Shown: positions 1 through 8,617 of the stretch, piece after piece | Numbering within the stretch: the first letter of the stretch is position 1 | Layout: the number at the start of each line of letters is the position of its first letter | Assembly: GCA_029261815.1 (NCBI GenBank) | Contig: JAJDAQ010000102.1 | Location: 1-39,016, forward strand | Direction: 5' to 3' | Length of the DNA: 39,016 nucleotides | Source of the DNA: Deltaproteobacteria bacterium | Lineage (GTDB): Bacteria; Myxococcota_A; UBA9160; UBA6930 | Made by a program: the position numbers and the translations under genes | Notes under the pieces: generated by a model | What the model was told of the DNA's origin: nothing | Databases searched by the model: none | Seen by the model: the letters and a program-made list of their open reading frames with translations, nothing else

Positions 1-48
1 TTGAAGCTCGACCGCGCGCGCGCGCTGATCAATCGGGGGGAGGGGTAA
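1..48 (+). CDS. possible 3' end of a gene cut by the window start
   Basis: Frame 1 is open from the first base to a TAA at 46-48 and reads LKLDRARALINRGEG. It stops 13 bases before the next gene, as a real upstream gene would. It is too short to identify and could be chance, since open frames are common at this base composition. The last gene of the window (from 38885) ends on a complete codon, so it would join this frame without a shift if the molecule were circular at exactly this point. That is unproven. Confidence 0.22.
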   Translation: MKLDRARALINRGEG

Positions 49-54
49 CCCCTC
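40..54. other. short perfect hairpin before the terminase genes
   Basis: GAGGGG-TAA-CCCCTC forms a 6-bp stem with a 3-base loop that contains the stop codon of the preceding frame. It lies just upstream of the small-terminase candidate and has no T-run. It could be an RNA structure affecting initiation at 62, or part of a packaging site, which often lies near terS. Nothing in the sequence decides between these. Confidence 0.3.
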
Positions 55-61
55 GGGGCTG

Positions 62-436
62 ATGGCTGCCCGGCGACGAAAGAAGGCGAAGGTGGCTTTC
101 GCCGACCTGACTCGCGAGGAGTACCTCGCCCAAGAGTTGCAGAGTGCGCACGACATGGCGGCTGCGGCGCGGAAGGCCGAGAACTTCAACGGCGCGGTGG
201 CGTTCGCGAAGCTGTCCAACCGGCTCCGCCAGCAGCTCGACAAGGAGCGCGAGCGAATGACGGCCGAGCAGCGCGCCCGCGCCGCGGCGGAGCGCGAGCT
301 CGAGCTCACCCCGGACGAGCTGCTCGAGGCCATGCGCGAGATGCTCCCGCACTGGCCCGACCAGCTGCTCGAGCTCGCGATCGACACCTACGCGGATCGG
401 CACAAGCTCGACGTCGACTATCGGCGGCGCGAATGA
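62..436 (+). CDS. putative small terminase subunit (by position)
   Basis: This 124-residue, highly charged protein has a basic N terminus (MAARRRKKAK), a predicted long helical region with heptad-like charge pattern at about 20-90, and an acidic-to-basic C terminus. It overlaps the large terminase start by 4 bases (ATGA), the usual coupling of terS and terL. In the phage terminase family TerS recognises the packaging site and recruits TerL. No diagnostic motif is visible, so the name comes from size, charge and synteny. It could also be an unrelated DNA-binding protein. Confidence 0.55.
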   Translation: MAARRRKKAKVAFADLTREEYLAQELQSAHDMAAAARKAENFNGAVAFAKLSNRLRQQLDKERERMTAEQRARAAAERELELTPDELLEAMREMLPHWPDQLLELAIDTYADRHKLDVDYRRRE

Positions 437-1851
437 CCTCGCTTCTGCCGCTGGCCGCCGAGGGGGTCCGCGCCGGGAGCCGCCAGCTCGATTGGATCCG
501 ACTGACCGAGCCCCAGCGCGCCTTCCTCTCGGACACGGCGACGATCGCGCTCTGGCGGGATGGCAACCAGCTCGGGAAGTCGACCGCGCTGGCGCTCGAT
601 GCGATCCACCGGGCGCGCGGCACGCACCCGTTCCAGAAGACGCATCGTCCACCCGTCGACGGCCTGGTCATCGGCGTGAGCTGGGACCAGATGATCCCGC
701 TGATGAAGAAGATCTGGACCTTCGTCCCGAAGGACGAGATCGACCCGGGCAACAGCTTCCGCCCTGGCTTCGGGATCACCGGCAAGCCGCCGCGGATCGC
801 GTTCATCGACGGGCCCGGCGCTGGCTCCGTGATCCACTTCGCGACCTACCGCCAGGGCTCGACGCGGATCGCTGGCGCGACGCTGCACTTCGTCACGATG
901 GACGAGCCGCCGACCGAGGCGATGTACGGCGAGGTCGTCCCGCGCGTGCTCCGCCAGCGCGGCCACATTCGGATCGGGATGACGCCGACGCCCGACATGC
1001 CAGACCAGACCTGGCTCCGCGCCCTGGTCGAGAGCGGCCGCGTCAGCGAGCACAACTATGGCCTCGAGGCGAAGTACTGCTGGCCCGAGGGGTTCAAGCT
1101 GCCGTGGGTGTCGGAGGCGGAGGTCACTGACTACGAGGGCTCGCTGCTCGAGATCGAGCGCGAGATGCGGATGCGTGGCGCATGGGACCCGGTCGTGACC
1201 GGCCGTTGGCTCGCTGGCTTCACTGGTTTGAACGTCCGCGACACGCCAGCGCCGCCGGCCGACGCGTTCTACGGCGTCGGGGTCGACCACGGAACCGCGG
1301 TCGGGAAGCAGGCCGCGGTGCTGATCGCGGTCGCCGGACGCGGCACCGACCGGCCGCGTGTCTGGTACCTCGACGAGTACACCACCGAGGACGCGTCGAC
1401 GCCGGAGGACGATGCCGCCGCGATCCTCGAGATGCTTGAGCGGAACGACGTCCCCGTCGACGCGGTCGACCTGTGGGTGGGCGACATCCAGGCTCGCTCG
1501 CGCCACGACGACGCGAAGAAGTCGAACAAGCTGCTCCGCCGCGAACTCGCCCGCCAGCTCGACCGCAAGACGCGGGCGGCGCCGGCGATCTACCCGGTCC
1601 GGAAGTTCGCTGGGTCCGTGGGCTTCGGTCTGCGCCAGATGAACAGCCTATTCGTCCGGCGTGACGACGAGGACGTGCCCGATGGGATGCTGCACTCGCG
1701 GTGCGCGATGCTTCGAAAGGCCTGCCAGCAGTTCGCCGGCGACAGCCACGACCCGCTGAAGGACGTGCTCGACGCGGCGCGCTACATCACCGAGATGGCG
1801 GTGAAGCCATCGCGCGCCAAGGTCACCTTCAGGGCGCGGAGCCTGCGCTAG
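433..1851 (+). CDS. terL: terminase large subunit (packaging ATPase/nuclease)
   Basis: This 472-residue protein powers DNA entry into the prohead and cuts the concatemer. The ATPase half shows a Walker A motif at 44-51 (GNQLGKST), a Walker B at 151-158 (LHFVTMDE, acidic D157/E158) and a coupling motif MTPT at 183-186. The nuclease half has the expected RNase-H-like acidic residues: D285 in GVGVDHG, D351 in WVGDIQ, and D444/D447 in DPLKDVLDAARY near the C terminus. Length and motif order are normal, so the gene looks intact. The start overlaps the previous stop (ATGA). Confidence 0.93.
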   Translation: MTSLLPLAAEGVRAGSRQLDWIRLTEPQRAFLSDTATIALWRDGNQLGKSTALALDAIHRARGTHPFQKTHRPPVDGLVIGVSWDQMIPLMKKIWTFVPKDEIDPGNSFRPGFGITGKPPRIAFIDGPGAGSVIHFATYRQGSTRIAGATLHFVTMDEPPTEAMYGEVVPRVLRQRGHIRIGMTPTPDMPDQTWLRALVESGRVSEHNYGLEAKYCWPEGFKLPWVSEAEVTDYEGSLLEIEREMRMRGAWDPVVTGRWLAGFTGLNVRDTPAPPADAFYGVGVDHGTAVGKQAAVLIAVAGRGTDRPRVWYLDEYTTEDASTPEDDAAAILEMLERNDVPVDAVDLWVGDIQARSRHDDAKKSNKLLRRELARQLDRKTRAAPAIYPVRKFAGSVGFGLRQMNSLFVRRDDEDVPDGMLHSRCAMLRKACQQFAGDSHDPLKDVLDAARYITEMAVKPSRAKVTFRARSLR

Positions 1852-1928
1852 AGACGACCCGGGGCGGCGCGGTCGGCCGGAGAGAGGATCCGCTAGCGCG
1901 GTGACCGGTCGGCCGCGGCCGTCATTTC

Positions 1929-1958
1929 TTGATCGGCGTCCGACATTTCGTGTACACT
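1929..1958 (+). promoter_or_regulatory. candidate promoter upstream of the portal gene
   Basis: TTGATC, an 18-base spacer and TACACT lie in a locally A+T-richer patch of the 235-base gap between terL and the portal start at 2087. Both hexamers match the sigma-70 consensus at 4 of 6 positions. It could give an extra promoter for the structural genes. The match is modest and the surrounding frame can also be read as an N-terminal extension of the portal from GTG 1901. Confidence 0.3.
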
Positions 1959-2086
1959 TCCGTTCCTCTCTCCCGTGGCGATCTGCTGCGGAGCTCCGCG
2001 CTGTCACAGCCAGGACTCCGCCCGTCGTGATCGCCAACACGCGCAAGAGGGACCGCACCAAGGGCTCGAGGCCCCGACGCCTCGAC

Positions 2087-3595
2087 ATGGCCTTCCGTGC
2101 GTCCCGCTCGCAGCGATCGAAGAGCGAGCCCGTCTCGCCGGTCTGGAATGACAGCGTCGCGAAGGCGTCGCGCCAGCTGCAGCAGCGTGCCGAACGCGCC
2201 TGGGGATACGGCACCCAGGTCATCGCGCCGCCCGTGAACTTCTACGCGCTGGCCGCCTTCCTCCAGATCAACACCTGGCACCAGCGCGCGTGTCGGGTGA
2301 AGGCGGAGGTCTCCACCGGCGAGCTCGCGATCATCAAGCCGCGCGACTCGACCGCCGACCGCGACAGCCTCAACCCGGGGCACGCGCGCTTCCTCCGCGG
2401 CCTGGTCCGCCAGGCCAACGAGGACGAGTCGCTCTCGGCGGTGCTGTTCAAGGTCGAGTTCGACCTCGAGGCGCTCGGCAACGCGTACCTCGAGGTGGTG
2501 CGCGACCGCGTCGGCCGGCCCGTCGAGCTCCACCACATCCCGGCCGTCGGCGTCCGCCGCGGCTGGGGCGACGACAAGCCCGACGGCTTTTGGCAGCTGG
2601 ACCACCGATTCAGCGGTCGCCGGGTCTTCTTCAAGGACTTCGGCGACGACCGGGCGATGCGAATCGATGGTCAGCCCGCGGACGGATCGGCGGCCGAAGA
2701 GCAGCTGGCCAGCGAGCTCATCCACCTCCGCTGCTACGTGCCCACCGAGCAGTACTACGGCTTGCCCGAGTGGCTGACCGCCCTGATCGGCATGGAGGGG
2801 ACTCGCGCCGCCGAGGAGTGGAACGCGGACCGGTTCCAGCACAACACGATCCCGCGCAAGATCATCACGTTCATCGGCGGCGAGCAGGACGACGAGCTCG
2901 AGGCGACGATCGAGGACTACTTCACGACCGTTGCCAAGGGCCGGAACCATCGGCCCCTGGTGCTCTTCGCCACGCCGGTCGACGGCATGGAGATGGGCGA
3001 CGCGCGGATCCAGGTCGACAGCCTGGAGACCGAAGCACAGGACGCCGGCTTCCTGGAGTACCAGAACCAAAATCGGGACCAGGTCGTCGCGGCGCATGGT
3101 GTGCCGCCGGCGCTGATGGGCGTCCAGGCCGCGGGCCGGCTCGGAGGCAAGGGCGCCGACGAGATGCAGCGACGGGACTTCAAGCGCCTGGTCGTGGTAC
3201 CGCGCCAGCGCCGCCTCGAAGAGATCCTGAACGAGCGGCTGATCGCGGACACCGAGCACGGCTTCGGGATCACCGACTGGGTCCTCCGGCTCGGCGACTT
3301 CGACCTGAGCGACCAGACCTTCTCGGTCGCCAAGGCCGAGCAGCTCCGAAAGCTCGTCTCCAGCGGCCTGCTGACCGCCAACGAGGCCCGGCAGGAGCTC
3401 GGCCTTGACCCCTTCCAAGACCTCCCCGCCGCTGACGAGCCCATGGTCATGCAGCCGGGCGGCGGGATCTTCCTCCGCCAGCTCGACCCGACCGCGGAGC
3501 TCGAGGCGCCGGCCGTCGCGCCGACCCCGGACCAGACCGAACAGGCCGGCCAGGCGGGCGGCCAGACCCGCACGACCGAAGGAGCTGCGGCATGA
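2087..3595 (+). CDS. portal protein
   Basis: This 502-residue protein would form the ring at the unique capsid vertex through which DNA passes. It resembles HK97/PBSX-type portals: the sequence between VNFYALAAFLQINTW and the C terminus has the usual mixed fold, including FLEYQNQNRDQVVAAHGVPPAL followed by the stem/crown region and an LGLDPF segment with a low-complexity Pro/Glu/Gln tail. ATG 2087 is preferred; the frame stays open back to GTG 1901, but that extension is Arg/Thr-rich, lies over a possible promoter and adds nothing portal-like. It overlaps the next gene by 4 bases. Confidence 0.85.
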   Translation: MAFRASRSQRSKSEPVSPVWNDSVAKASRQLQQRAERAWGYGTQVIAPPVNFYALAAFLQINTWHQRACRVKAEVSTGELAIIKPRDSTADRDSLNPGHARFLRGLVRQANEDESLSAVLFKVEFDLEALGNAYLEVVRDRVGRPVELHHIPAVGVRRGWGDDKPDGFWQLDHRFSGRRVFFKDFGDDRAMRIDGQPADGSAAEEQLASELIHLRCYVPTEQYYGLPEWLTALIGMEGTRAAEEWNADRFQHNTIPRKIITFIGGEQDDELEATIEDYFTTVAKGRNHRPLVLFATPVDGMEMGDARIQVDSLETEAQDAGFLEYQNQNRDQVVAAHGVPPALMGVQAAGRLGGKGADEMQRRDFKRLVVVPRQRRLEEILNERLIADTEHGFGITDWVLRLGDFDLSDQTFSVAKAEQLRKLVSSGLLTANEARQELGLDPFQDLPAADEPMVMQPGGGIFLRQLDPTAELEAPAVAPTPDQTEQAGQAGGQTRTTEGAAA

Positions 3596-5100
3596 CGCTC
3601 GAGATCCTCAAGAACCTCCCGAGCCTCGCCGTCGAGGCGGTCACGCTGGGCAAGCGCACCTACGCGACGCGCGAGGCCGCGTCGGAGTGGCTGACCAAGA
3701 AGGGCCTCACGGACCTCGAGCTCGACGACCAGGCCGGCGCGTGGCACGCGACCGTGCGCGGAACCGACCAGTTCGTCGCGGACAGTGGCCGCGACATCCT
3801 CGCCGACGGCGCGCTGCTGCGCGTCGGCCTGCTCGCCAACGCGGTTCAGAAGGGCGAGATCAACCCGCTCCCGACGTTCCAGCCCGAGCAGCTCCGGATC
3901 CTCGGCGAGCTCGACATCCTCGAGGTGACGCTCACCGCGGCGCCCGTCCTCGATCAGATGGCCGCCTTCGAGGTGTTCAAGGCGGACGCTGGCGAGCTGC
4001 CCGAGGGCCACATCGAGATCCGGAAGGGCGGGCGCTTCCACTCACGCGACGACGAGCGACGCATCGTCGCCGGCTACGCGCTGGTCCCCGACCTGCCGGA
4101 CCATCAGGGCGACATCGTCCCGAGCGCCGACGTCGAGAAGGCCGCGCACTCGCTGCTCCGCAACGTCGCCAAGGGCATGGCCCGCGGCGAGGGCGCCGGG
4201 CTCGAGCACCGCGCCTTCGACGGCATCGGCTACCCGGTCGAGAGCTCCATCGACCGCGCCGGCGAGCACGGGGTCGCCGGCGGCTGGCGCGTCGCGGTCC
4301 GCGTCGAGGACGACGCGGTCTGGGACAGCGTCTGCAAGGGCGAGCTCCGTGGCTTCAGCATCGGCGGCCGCAGCGCGCGCCGCGAGCTGATCGCCGACCT
4401 CGGGACCGTGCTCAAGGCCAAGTTCGAGGACGTCGAGAAGGCCGACCTGGCCTTCAACGAGATCCGCTCTGCGGTCGGCAAGGCCATCCGCGCCCGCCAC
4501 GTCGACGAGTTCGCCTGGATCGAGGCGATCTTCGCCGACCGCGTCGTCTACCACCACGACGGCACGCTCTGGCAGGCCATGTACTCGATCGACGACGACG
4601 GCGCCGTGACCCTGAACGACTCCGAGGAGGTCCGCGTCGAATTCGTCGCCAAGGCCTGGCCCGGCGCGCCCACCCCGCTCAAGACCCGCACTACCGAGGA
4701 GCCCCAGATGACCGCCGAAGAGGTCAAGAAGGCCATCGCCGACGGCATCGCCGCGGGCGTGGCCAAGGCCAAGCCCGAGCCCGCAGAGCCGCCGGCTGCC
4801 GACCCGGCCGCGACCACCGAGGCCGCGACCACCGAGCCGCCCGCCGGCGAGACCACGCTCAAGTCGATCGACGGCAAGATCGACGAGCTGCTCGAGCAGG
4901 TCAAGAAGCACGGCGACGCCATCGACGATCACGCCCAGCGTATCGACACGATCGCCGGGCAGCCCGTCACCAAGGGCGGTGGCCTGCAACTCGGCGGGGC
5001 TGTGACCGTCGGCAAGAACAACGGCAAGACCAAGTCCGAGGACGACGAGTCCTGGGGCCATCCGATCTGGGGCGCCCACGGACGGCCCTCCAACCACTGA
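3592..5100 (+). CDS. XkdF-type prohead serine protease with C-terminal scaffold domain
   Basis: This 502-residue protein has three parts. Residues 1-140 are an unassigned N-terminal domain. Residues 150-262 match the XkdF-like phage maturation protease family (Peptidase_S78_2): RIVAGYALVPDLPDHQGDIV, a candidate catalytic His206 in GLEHRAFDG, YPVESS, and the nucleophile Ser256 in ELRGFSIGG. Residues 370-490 are acidic, Ala/Pro/Thr-rich, then coiled coil (IDGKIDELLEQVKKHGDAI), as in scaffolding proteins. It would cleave scaffold and capsid N termini during head maturation. It sits between portal and capsid genes as expected. The 370-residue portion before the scaffold is longer than a bare protease. 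Confidence 0.8.
   Translation: MTLEILKNLPSLAVEAVTLGKRTYATREAASEWLTKKGLTDLELDDQAGAWHATVRGTDQFVADSGRDILADGALLRVGLLANAVQKGEINPLPTFQPEQLRILGELDILEVTLTAAPVLDQMAAFEVFKADAGELPEGHIEIRKGGRFHSRDDERRIVAGYALVPDLPDHQGDIVPSADVEKAAHSLLRNVAKGMARGEGAGLEHRAFDGIGYPVESSIDRAGEHGVAGGWRVAVRVEDDAVWDSVCKGELRGFSIGGRSARRELIADLGTVLKAKFEDVEKADLAFNEIRSAVGKAIRARHVDEFAWIEAIFADRVVYHHDGTLWQAMYSIDDDGAVTLNDSEEVRVEFVAKAWPGAPTPLKTRTTEEPQMTAEEVKKAIADGIAAGVAKAKPEPAEPPAADPAATTEAATTEPPAGETTLKSIDGKIDELLEQVKKHGDAIDDHAQRIDTIAGQPVTKGGGLQLGGAVTVGKNNGKTKSEDDESWGHPIWGAHGRPSNH
4696..5100 (+). CDS. nested in-frame scaffolding gene (internal start ATG 4708)
   Basis: Inside the protease gene and in the same frame, ATG 4708 is preceded by GAGGAG at 4696-4701, a strong ribosome-binding site at good spacing. 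The feature includes that site; translation would run 4708-5100. The product would be 130 residues (MTAEEVKKAIADGIAAG...): a short helix, an Ala/Pro/Thr linker and a coiled coil. This matches the known C/Nu3 arrangement of phage lambda, where the scaffold is made from an internal start of the protease gene. The internal start is an inference from the site and domain boundary. Confidence 0.5.
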   Translation, partial: EEPQMTAEEVKKAIADGIAAGVAKAKPEPAEPPAADPAATTEAATTEPPAGETTLKSIDGKIDELLEQVKKHGDAIDDHAQRIDTIAGQPVTKGGGLQLGGAVTVGKNNGKTKSEDDESWGHPIWGAHGRPSNH

Positions 5101-5123
5101 TCCTCTTCCCGAGAGAAGGACCC

Positions 5124-6152
5124 ATGCGCTTCAACGCTCACGAAATCGTCGAGAAGGGGATGTCGGCGATGACGACCCAGTCGATCCCCGACGACGTCCG
5201 CAAGGCATTCACCACCGCCGACTTCACCGGCGGTGCGGGGTTGCTGCTCCCCGAGAGCAGCCGGCGCTTTCTGCGCCTGGTCATCGAGGAGCCGACGTTG
5301 CTCTCACGCGAGAGCGGGGTCCGGGTACACCTGATGAAGGCGCCCGAGATGAATATCGATCGCCTCGGCTTCGGCAGTCGGATCCTCGAGTCGCTGACAG
5401 AGGACGTCGACATCCCGACCGAAAGCGAGCCGACGCCGACCCAGATCAAGCTCGAGACGTTCGAGTACGGCGCGTTCATCCCGGTCAGCTACAACACGCT
5501 CGAGGACGCCCTCGAGGGCCGGATGAACGTCGACCAGAACCCGTCCGAGACCGACATGGCTCAGACGATCGAGGAGCTGATCGCCGCGCGCGTCGCCGTC
5601 GACATGGAGGAGATCCTCGTCAACTCGGACCTCCTGAGCACCGACACCACGCTCGACGAGTTCGACGGCGCGCTCATCCTCCCCAGCAACGTCTACGATC
5701 ACGGCGGCGACGTGATCAACGAGGAGCTGTTCGGCGAGATGCTGACGTCGCTCTCGACGCAGTACCTCCAGCGTCTGGGCGGCCTGCGGTTCTTCGTCGG
5801 CCCGCGGACCAACCTGTACCTGCGCCGCTTCTTCAGCAAGCGCGGCACCGACCTCGGTGACTCGATGGTGAGCACCTCGCCGGTCGACGCGAAGCCGCCC
5901 GTCCTCGGCGTCCCGACGTTCACCGTCCCGACGATGCCCGAGGCGATCGGCGCCGGGCCCACCTTCAAGGGCAAGGCGCTGCTCCTGCGGCCCAGCAACC
6001 TCGTCGCCGGGATCTGGCGCCAGGTGCTCATCGAGACGGACCGGAACATCAAGAAGCGGCGCTACGAGTTCGCCGTGACGGTCCGCATGGGCATGAAGTA
6101 CGAGGACCCGGACGAGGTCGTCCTCGGCACCGAGTTCCTCGTCGCGGCCTAG
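5124..6152 (+). CDS. major capsid protein (HK97-fold type)
   Basis: This 342-residue protein would be the main shell subunit. It lies directly after the protease/scaffold gene with a good ribosome-binding site (AGAAGGA). It has features of HK97-fold capsid proteins: an N-terminal helix, LLLPESSRRFLRLVIEEPTLL, a central AAEEL-like segment (EELIAARVAVDMEEILVNSD), the P-domain LRFFVGPRTNLYLRRFF, and a C-terminal KKRRYEFAVTVRMGMKYEDPDEVV motif common near the end of such proteins. ATG 5124 was chosen for its ribosome-binding site; the frame is open upstream only because of base composition. Confidence 0.85.
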   Translation: MRFNAHEIVEKGMSAMTTQSIPDDVRKAFTTADFTGGAGLLLPESSRRFLRLVIEEPTLLSRESGVRVHLMKAPEMNIDRLGFGSRILESLTEDVDIPTESEPTPTQIKLETFEYGAFIPVSYNTLEDALEGRMNVDQNPSETDMAQTIEELIAARVAVDMEEILVNSDLLSTDTTLDEFDGALILPSNVYDHGGDVINEELFGEMLTSLSTQYLQRLGGLRFFVGPRTNLYLRRFFSKRGTDLGDSMVSTSPVDAKPPVLGVPTFTVPTMPEAIGAGPTFKGKALLLRPSNLVAGIWRQVLIETDRNIKKRRYEFAVTVRMGMKYEDPDEVVLGTEFLVAA

Positions 6153-6165
6153 TCCGCGCACCGTC

Positions 6166-6189
6166 GCCCCGGGTCACACGGCCCGGGGC
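6166..6189. terminator. strong hairpin after the capsid gene
   Basis: GCCCCGGG and CCCGGGGC form a perfect 8-bp stem with an 8-base loop, 13 bases after the capsid stop codon. No U-run follows, so it is not a classic intrinsic terminator. It could reduce read-through or protect the 3' end of the capsid transcript, giving more capsid than downstream products. Confidence 0.45.
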
Positions 6190-6213
6190 ACACAGATCAA
6201 CCCGGAGAGGACG

Positions 6214-6654
6214 ATGGCAGCGAAGAGAAAGACCAAGGCGGAGCTCGCCGACGAGCTGGAGCAGATCAAGGCCCAGTTGGCAGACGCCGAAGCGCGCGCG
6301 GCAGATGCCGAGGCGGATGCCGAGGAGCTCGGCGAGCAGCTGGCCGAGGCCCAGGTACGCGCGGTCGAGGCCGAGGGCGAGATGGTCACCGCCCTGAAGA
6401 AGCTCCCCAAGAGCGGGCCCTACCGCGTCCGTCTTCGGGTGCTCGGGAAGCAAGACGGCCTCCACGCGACGTTCCGGAAGCGGTTCAGGGGCACGCTCAT
6501 CGTCCTCGCCCAGCGCAACAAGAAGCTCAAAGGCCGGAAGTTCGATCACGACCCCCAGAAAGAGACGATCTTCGAGACCGAGGACCGCGAGCTCGCCGAG
6601 CTCCTGCTCGCCTCCGACCGCCGTATCGAGCCGGTGCCGCCCGCGGCGGCCTAA
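6214..6654 (+). CDS. coiled-coil head-region protein
   Basis: This 146-residue protein starts after GGAGAGG. Residues 1-60 form a strongly predicted coiled coil rich in Ala/Glu (AELADELEQIKAQLADAEARA), followed by a small mixed domain from about 67 (YRVRLRVLGKQDG to the end) rich in Lys/Arg. Position between capsid and connector genes suggests a head-associated or assembly role. The product is not recognised. Confidence 0.7.
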   Translation: MAAKRKTKAELADELEQIKAQLADAEARAADAEADAEELGEQLAEAQVRAVEAEGEMVTALKKLPKSGPYRVRLRVLGKQDGLHATFRKRFRGTLIVLAQRNKKLKGRKFDHDPQKETIFETEDRELAELLLASDRRIEPVPPAAA

Positions 6655-6666
6655 CAGGAGACACCG

Positions 6667-7785
6667 ATGTCAGTCACCCGCGATGGCGAAGTCCGTGAAG
6701 GCACCTTCCGAGGCCACGCCAACCTGGTCGGGAGCACCGGCCGAGCCCTGTTCGCCGTCCTCAAGACCGTCATCCAGGCGCTGACCCGCCTCCAGGTCCG
6801 GCGCGCCGGTCAGCCGCCGCTCGTGGACACGAGCGGAGGGACCGCCGGCGCCGACCTGGCCACGATCGCCACCCCGCCCGTCGCCGACACCAGCTCGAGC
6901 GGCGGCGCGACCGTCGCCAGCGTCGACGTCTCCTTCCTGACGATCCTCGACGCTTACGCGACGCTGATCGGCCGCTGCAACCTCTTCCGCGTGCTCGCGG
7001 GCATGGGGTCCGCACCGATTGGGCCCGGCTCCGACGGCGTGGGGACGATCGGCGCCATCGCGACCAGCCTCGTTGCCGCCTCCGGCGACAGCTCCGTCAG
7101 CCAGGTCTCCGTCGCCGCGATCATCAGCGACATCCTCGACCGCCAGCGCGTCGTCCGCGCCAACGTCGACGAGATCCGCCGCGCCGTCGGCCTGGCGCCG
7201 ATCCCCGTGTCCAGCGAGCAGGGCTCAGGCGACCGTGCCTTCCTCGAGATGCCGGCGATCGCCGCCGCCGCGGCCGTCACACCCGGCGCCGCTGCGACGG
7301 AAGGCGTCGCTGCCGCGGCCATCGAGGCCGAGCTGACCAAGCTCGCCGACAACGTCGCGCTGTTCGCGGCCCAGGTCGACGACGCGCTCCGCGCGCGGCG
7401 CAACCGCGCGACGATCACCCATGCCTTCCGGTCGGGCGACTACGCGGCCGGCACGTCGGCCTGGGCGATCAGCCCGGGCAACGGCCGCATCCGCCGCGTC
7501 CGGACCGTCGTCTCCGAGGGGACGACCGGCGCCGGCGTCGTCGCGGTCGAGCTCGGCGGCGTGCTCGTCGCCGGCTCGCCGGTCACCGTCGCCGGCGGCG
7601 CGCCGCTCGGCGACATCGACGACTCGGGCGAGATCCCCGACGACCCGACCACCGTCGTCACCGACGGCCAGGCGATCGAGATCACGAGCGACGGCGCCGC
7701 CACCGCCGGCAACGTGACCGTAATGCTCGAGATCGAGCCCGACGAGCTCGCGGCCACGCTCGACAACCACATCGGCATCGGGTAG
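6667..7785 (+). CDS. putative head decoration/structural protein
   Basis: This 372-residue Ala/Val/Gly-rich protein starts after AGGAGA. The first 230 residues are mainly helical and low in complexity. The last 130 residues look like an all-beta module (IRRVRTVVSEGTTGAGVVAVELGG, VTVAGGAPLGD, QAIEITSDGAATAGNVTVML), a pattern seen in capsid decoration or fibre proteins. Function is inferred from composition and from its place among the head genes; a scaffold-like or fibre role is equally possible. Confidence 0.65.
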   Translation: MSVTRDGEVREGTFRGHANLVGSTGRALFAVLKTVIQALTRLQVRRAGQPPLVDTSGGTAGADLATIATPPVADTSSSGGATVASVDVSFLTILDAYATLIGRCNLFRVLAGMGSAPIGPGSDGVGTIGAIATSLVAASGDSSVSQVSVAAIISDILDRQRVVRANVDEIRRAVGLAPIPVSSEQGSGDRAFLEMPAIAAAAAVTPGAAATEGVAAAAIEAELTKLADNVALFAAQVDDALRARRNRATITHAFRSGDYAAGTSAWAISPGNGRIRRVRTVVSEGTTGAGVVAVELGGVLVAGSPVTVAGGAPLGDIDDSGEIPDDPTTVVTDGQAIEITSDGAATAGNVTVMLEIEPDELAATLDNHIGIG

Positions 7786-7794
7786 CGCCCGCTG

Positions 7795-8181
7795 ATGGCC
7801 GGTGCCGGCACCCTGACGATCGTCGCGCCGATCAACTCGCCGCGGCAGTTCCCTCGCGAGGTGCTGCACGCGGCGACGAAGGTCACGATCACGTTTCAGG
7901 TCCGCGAGTTCGACCAGGTCACAGTGGTCGACCTCACGGGCCTCGTGCCACGTCTACGCCTGCGCCGGGACGTGCGCGACGCGGTCAACCTCTTCGAGTC
8001 GGCGGACGGGACGGTCGCGACGCCGGCGTCGGGCAACTGCACGATCGATGTGCCGACGACCGCGATCCCCGACGCCGACGAGCTCTGGGGCGAGCTGGTG
8101 CTCGAGGACGGGGCCGGCGACGAGGTCTCCCAGATCGCCTTCAAGTTCCACATCGGCGCCGGCGCGGGCGTGGCGGCGTAG
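7795..8181 (+). CDS. small beta-rich structural protein
   Basis: This 128-residue protein is almost entirely beta-strand by pattern, with VTITFQVREFDQVTVVDLTG, a DV-acidic middle and ELWGELVLEDGAGDEVSQIAFKF. The DLTG-then-strand pattern and the closing ELVLEDG strand resemble N-terminal domains of phage baseplate or fibre proteins. The next gene starts immediately after its stop (TAGATG). The same DLTG pattern occurs in the gene at 8618, so the two may share a fold. Function unknown. Confidence 0.65.
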   Translation: MAGAGTLTIVAPINSPRQFPREVLHAATKVTITFQVREFDQVTVVDLTGLVPRLRLRRDVRDAVNLFESADGTVATPASGNCTIDVPTTAIPDADELWGELVLEDGAGDEVSQIAFKFHIGAGAGVAA

Positions 8182-8613
8182 ATGGCCAGCTACTGCAAGC
8201 TCGAGTCCGGCAAGGGCTTCCTCAAGACCGTCGACTTCGGCGCCGGGGAGACCATCACGCCGGCGGAGGTCGTCAAGTCCGAGGAGTGGGCGCTCGAGCA
8301 GGTCGACGCGGTCCTCGGGAAGCGATGGTCGACTGACATCGACGACGACGTCGCCGGAACGCCGAAGCTGATCCGCGAGATCGCCGAGCAGCTCGCTGCC
8401 TCGCGCGTGCTCAAGCGGTCCCACGCGGGCAACCTCGACCGCCTCGACGCCGCCCAGGCGCTCGAGGACGACGCGATGAAGGAGCTCCTGGCGGTCCGCG
8501 CGGGGAAGAAGGGGATCAAGCTCCGCAACGGCAGCTGGGATCCGAAGTACCCCGGCAGCAACAACAAGGAGGAGGGCCGCCCGGGCGGCGGCCTCCGCAT
8601 CCTGTGCGGGTGA
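8182..8613 (+). CDS. head-tail adaptor protein (DUF1320/gp6-like)
   Basis: This 143-residue protein has the layout of phage head-completion adaptors: a short N-terminal stretch, then helices around ITPAEVVKSEEWALEQVDAVLGKRW, LIREIAEQLAASRVL, a middle with DRLDAAQALEDDAMKELLAV, and a final GIKLRNG segment. In this family the protein sits under the portal and links it to the tail. Context supports this: it precedes the Mu-G-like morphogenesis gene and the tail completion gene. The C-terminal NNKEEGRPGGGLRI tail is unassigned. Confidence 0.6.
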   Translation: MASYCKLESGKGFLKTVDFGAGETITPAEVVKSEEWALEQVDAVLGKRWSTDIDDDVAGTPKLIREIAEQLAASRVLKRSHAGNLDRLDAAQALEDDAMKELLAVRAGKKGIKLRNGSWDPKYPGSNNKEEGRPGGGLRILCG

Positions 8614-8617
8614 TCCG

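Noticed and set aside
1901..2086. An N-terminal extension of the portal protein from GTG 1901.
   Set aside because: The 62 extra residues are Arg/Thr-rich without portal features and overlap a possible promoter; ATG 2087 gives a normal length. Kept as an alternative only.
3405..6152. A 915-residue fusion frame covering the protease and capsid genes.
   Set aside because: The first 570 residues are Arg/Pro-rich shadow of the protease frame; only the part from ATG 5124, with its own ribosome site, is the capsid protein.
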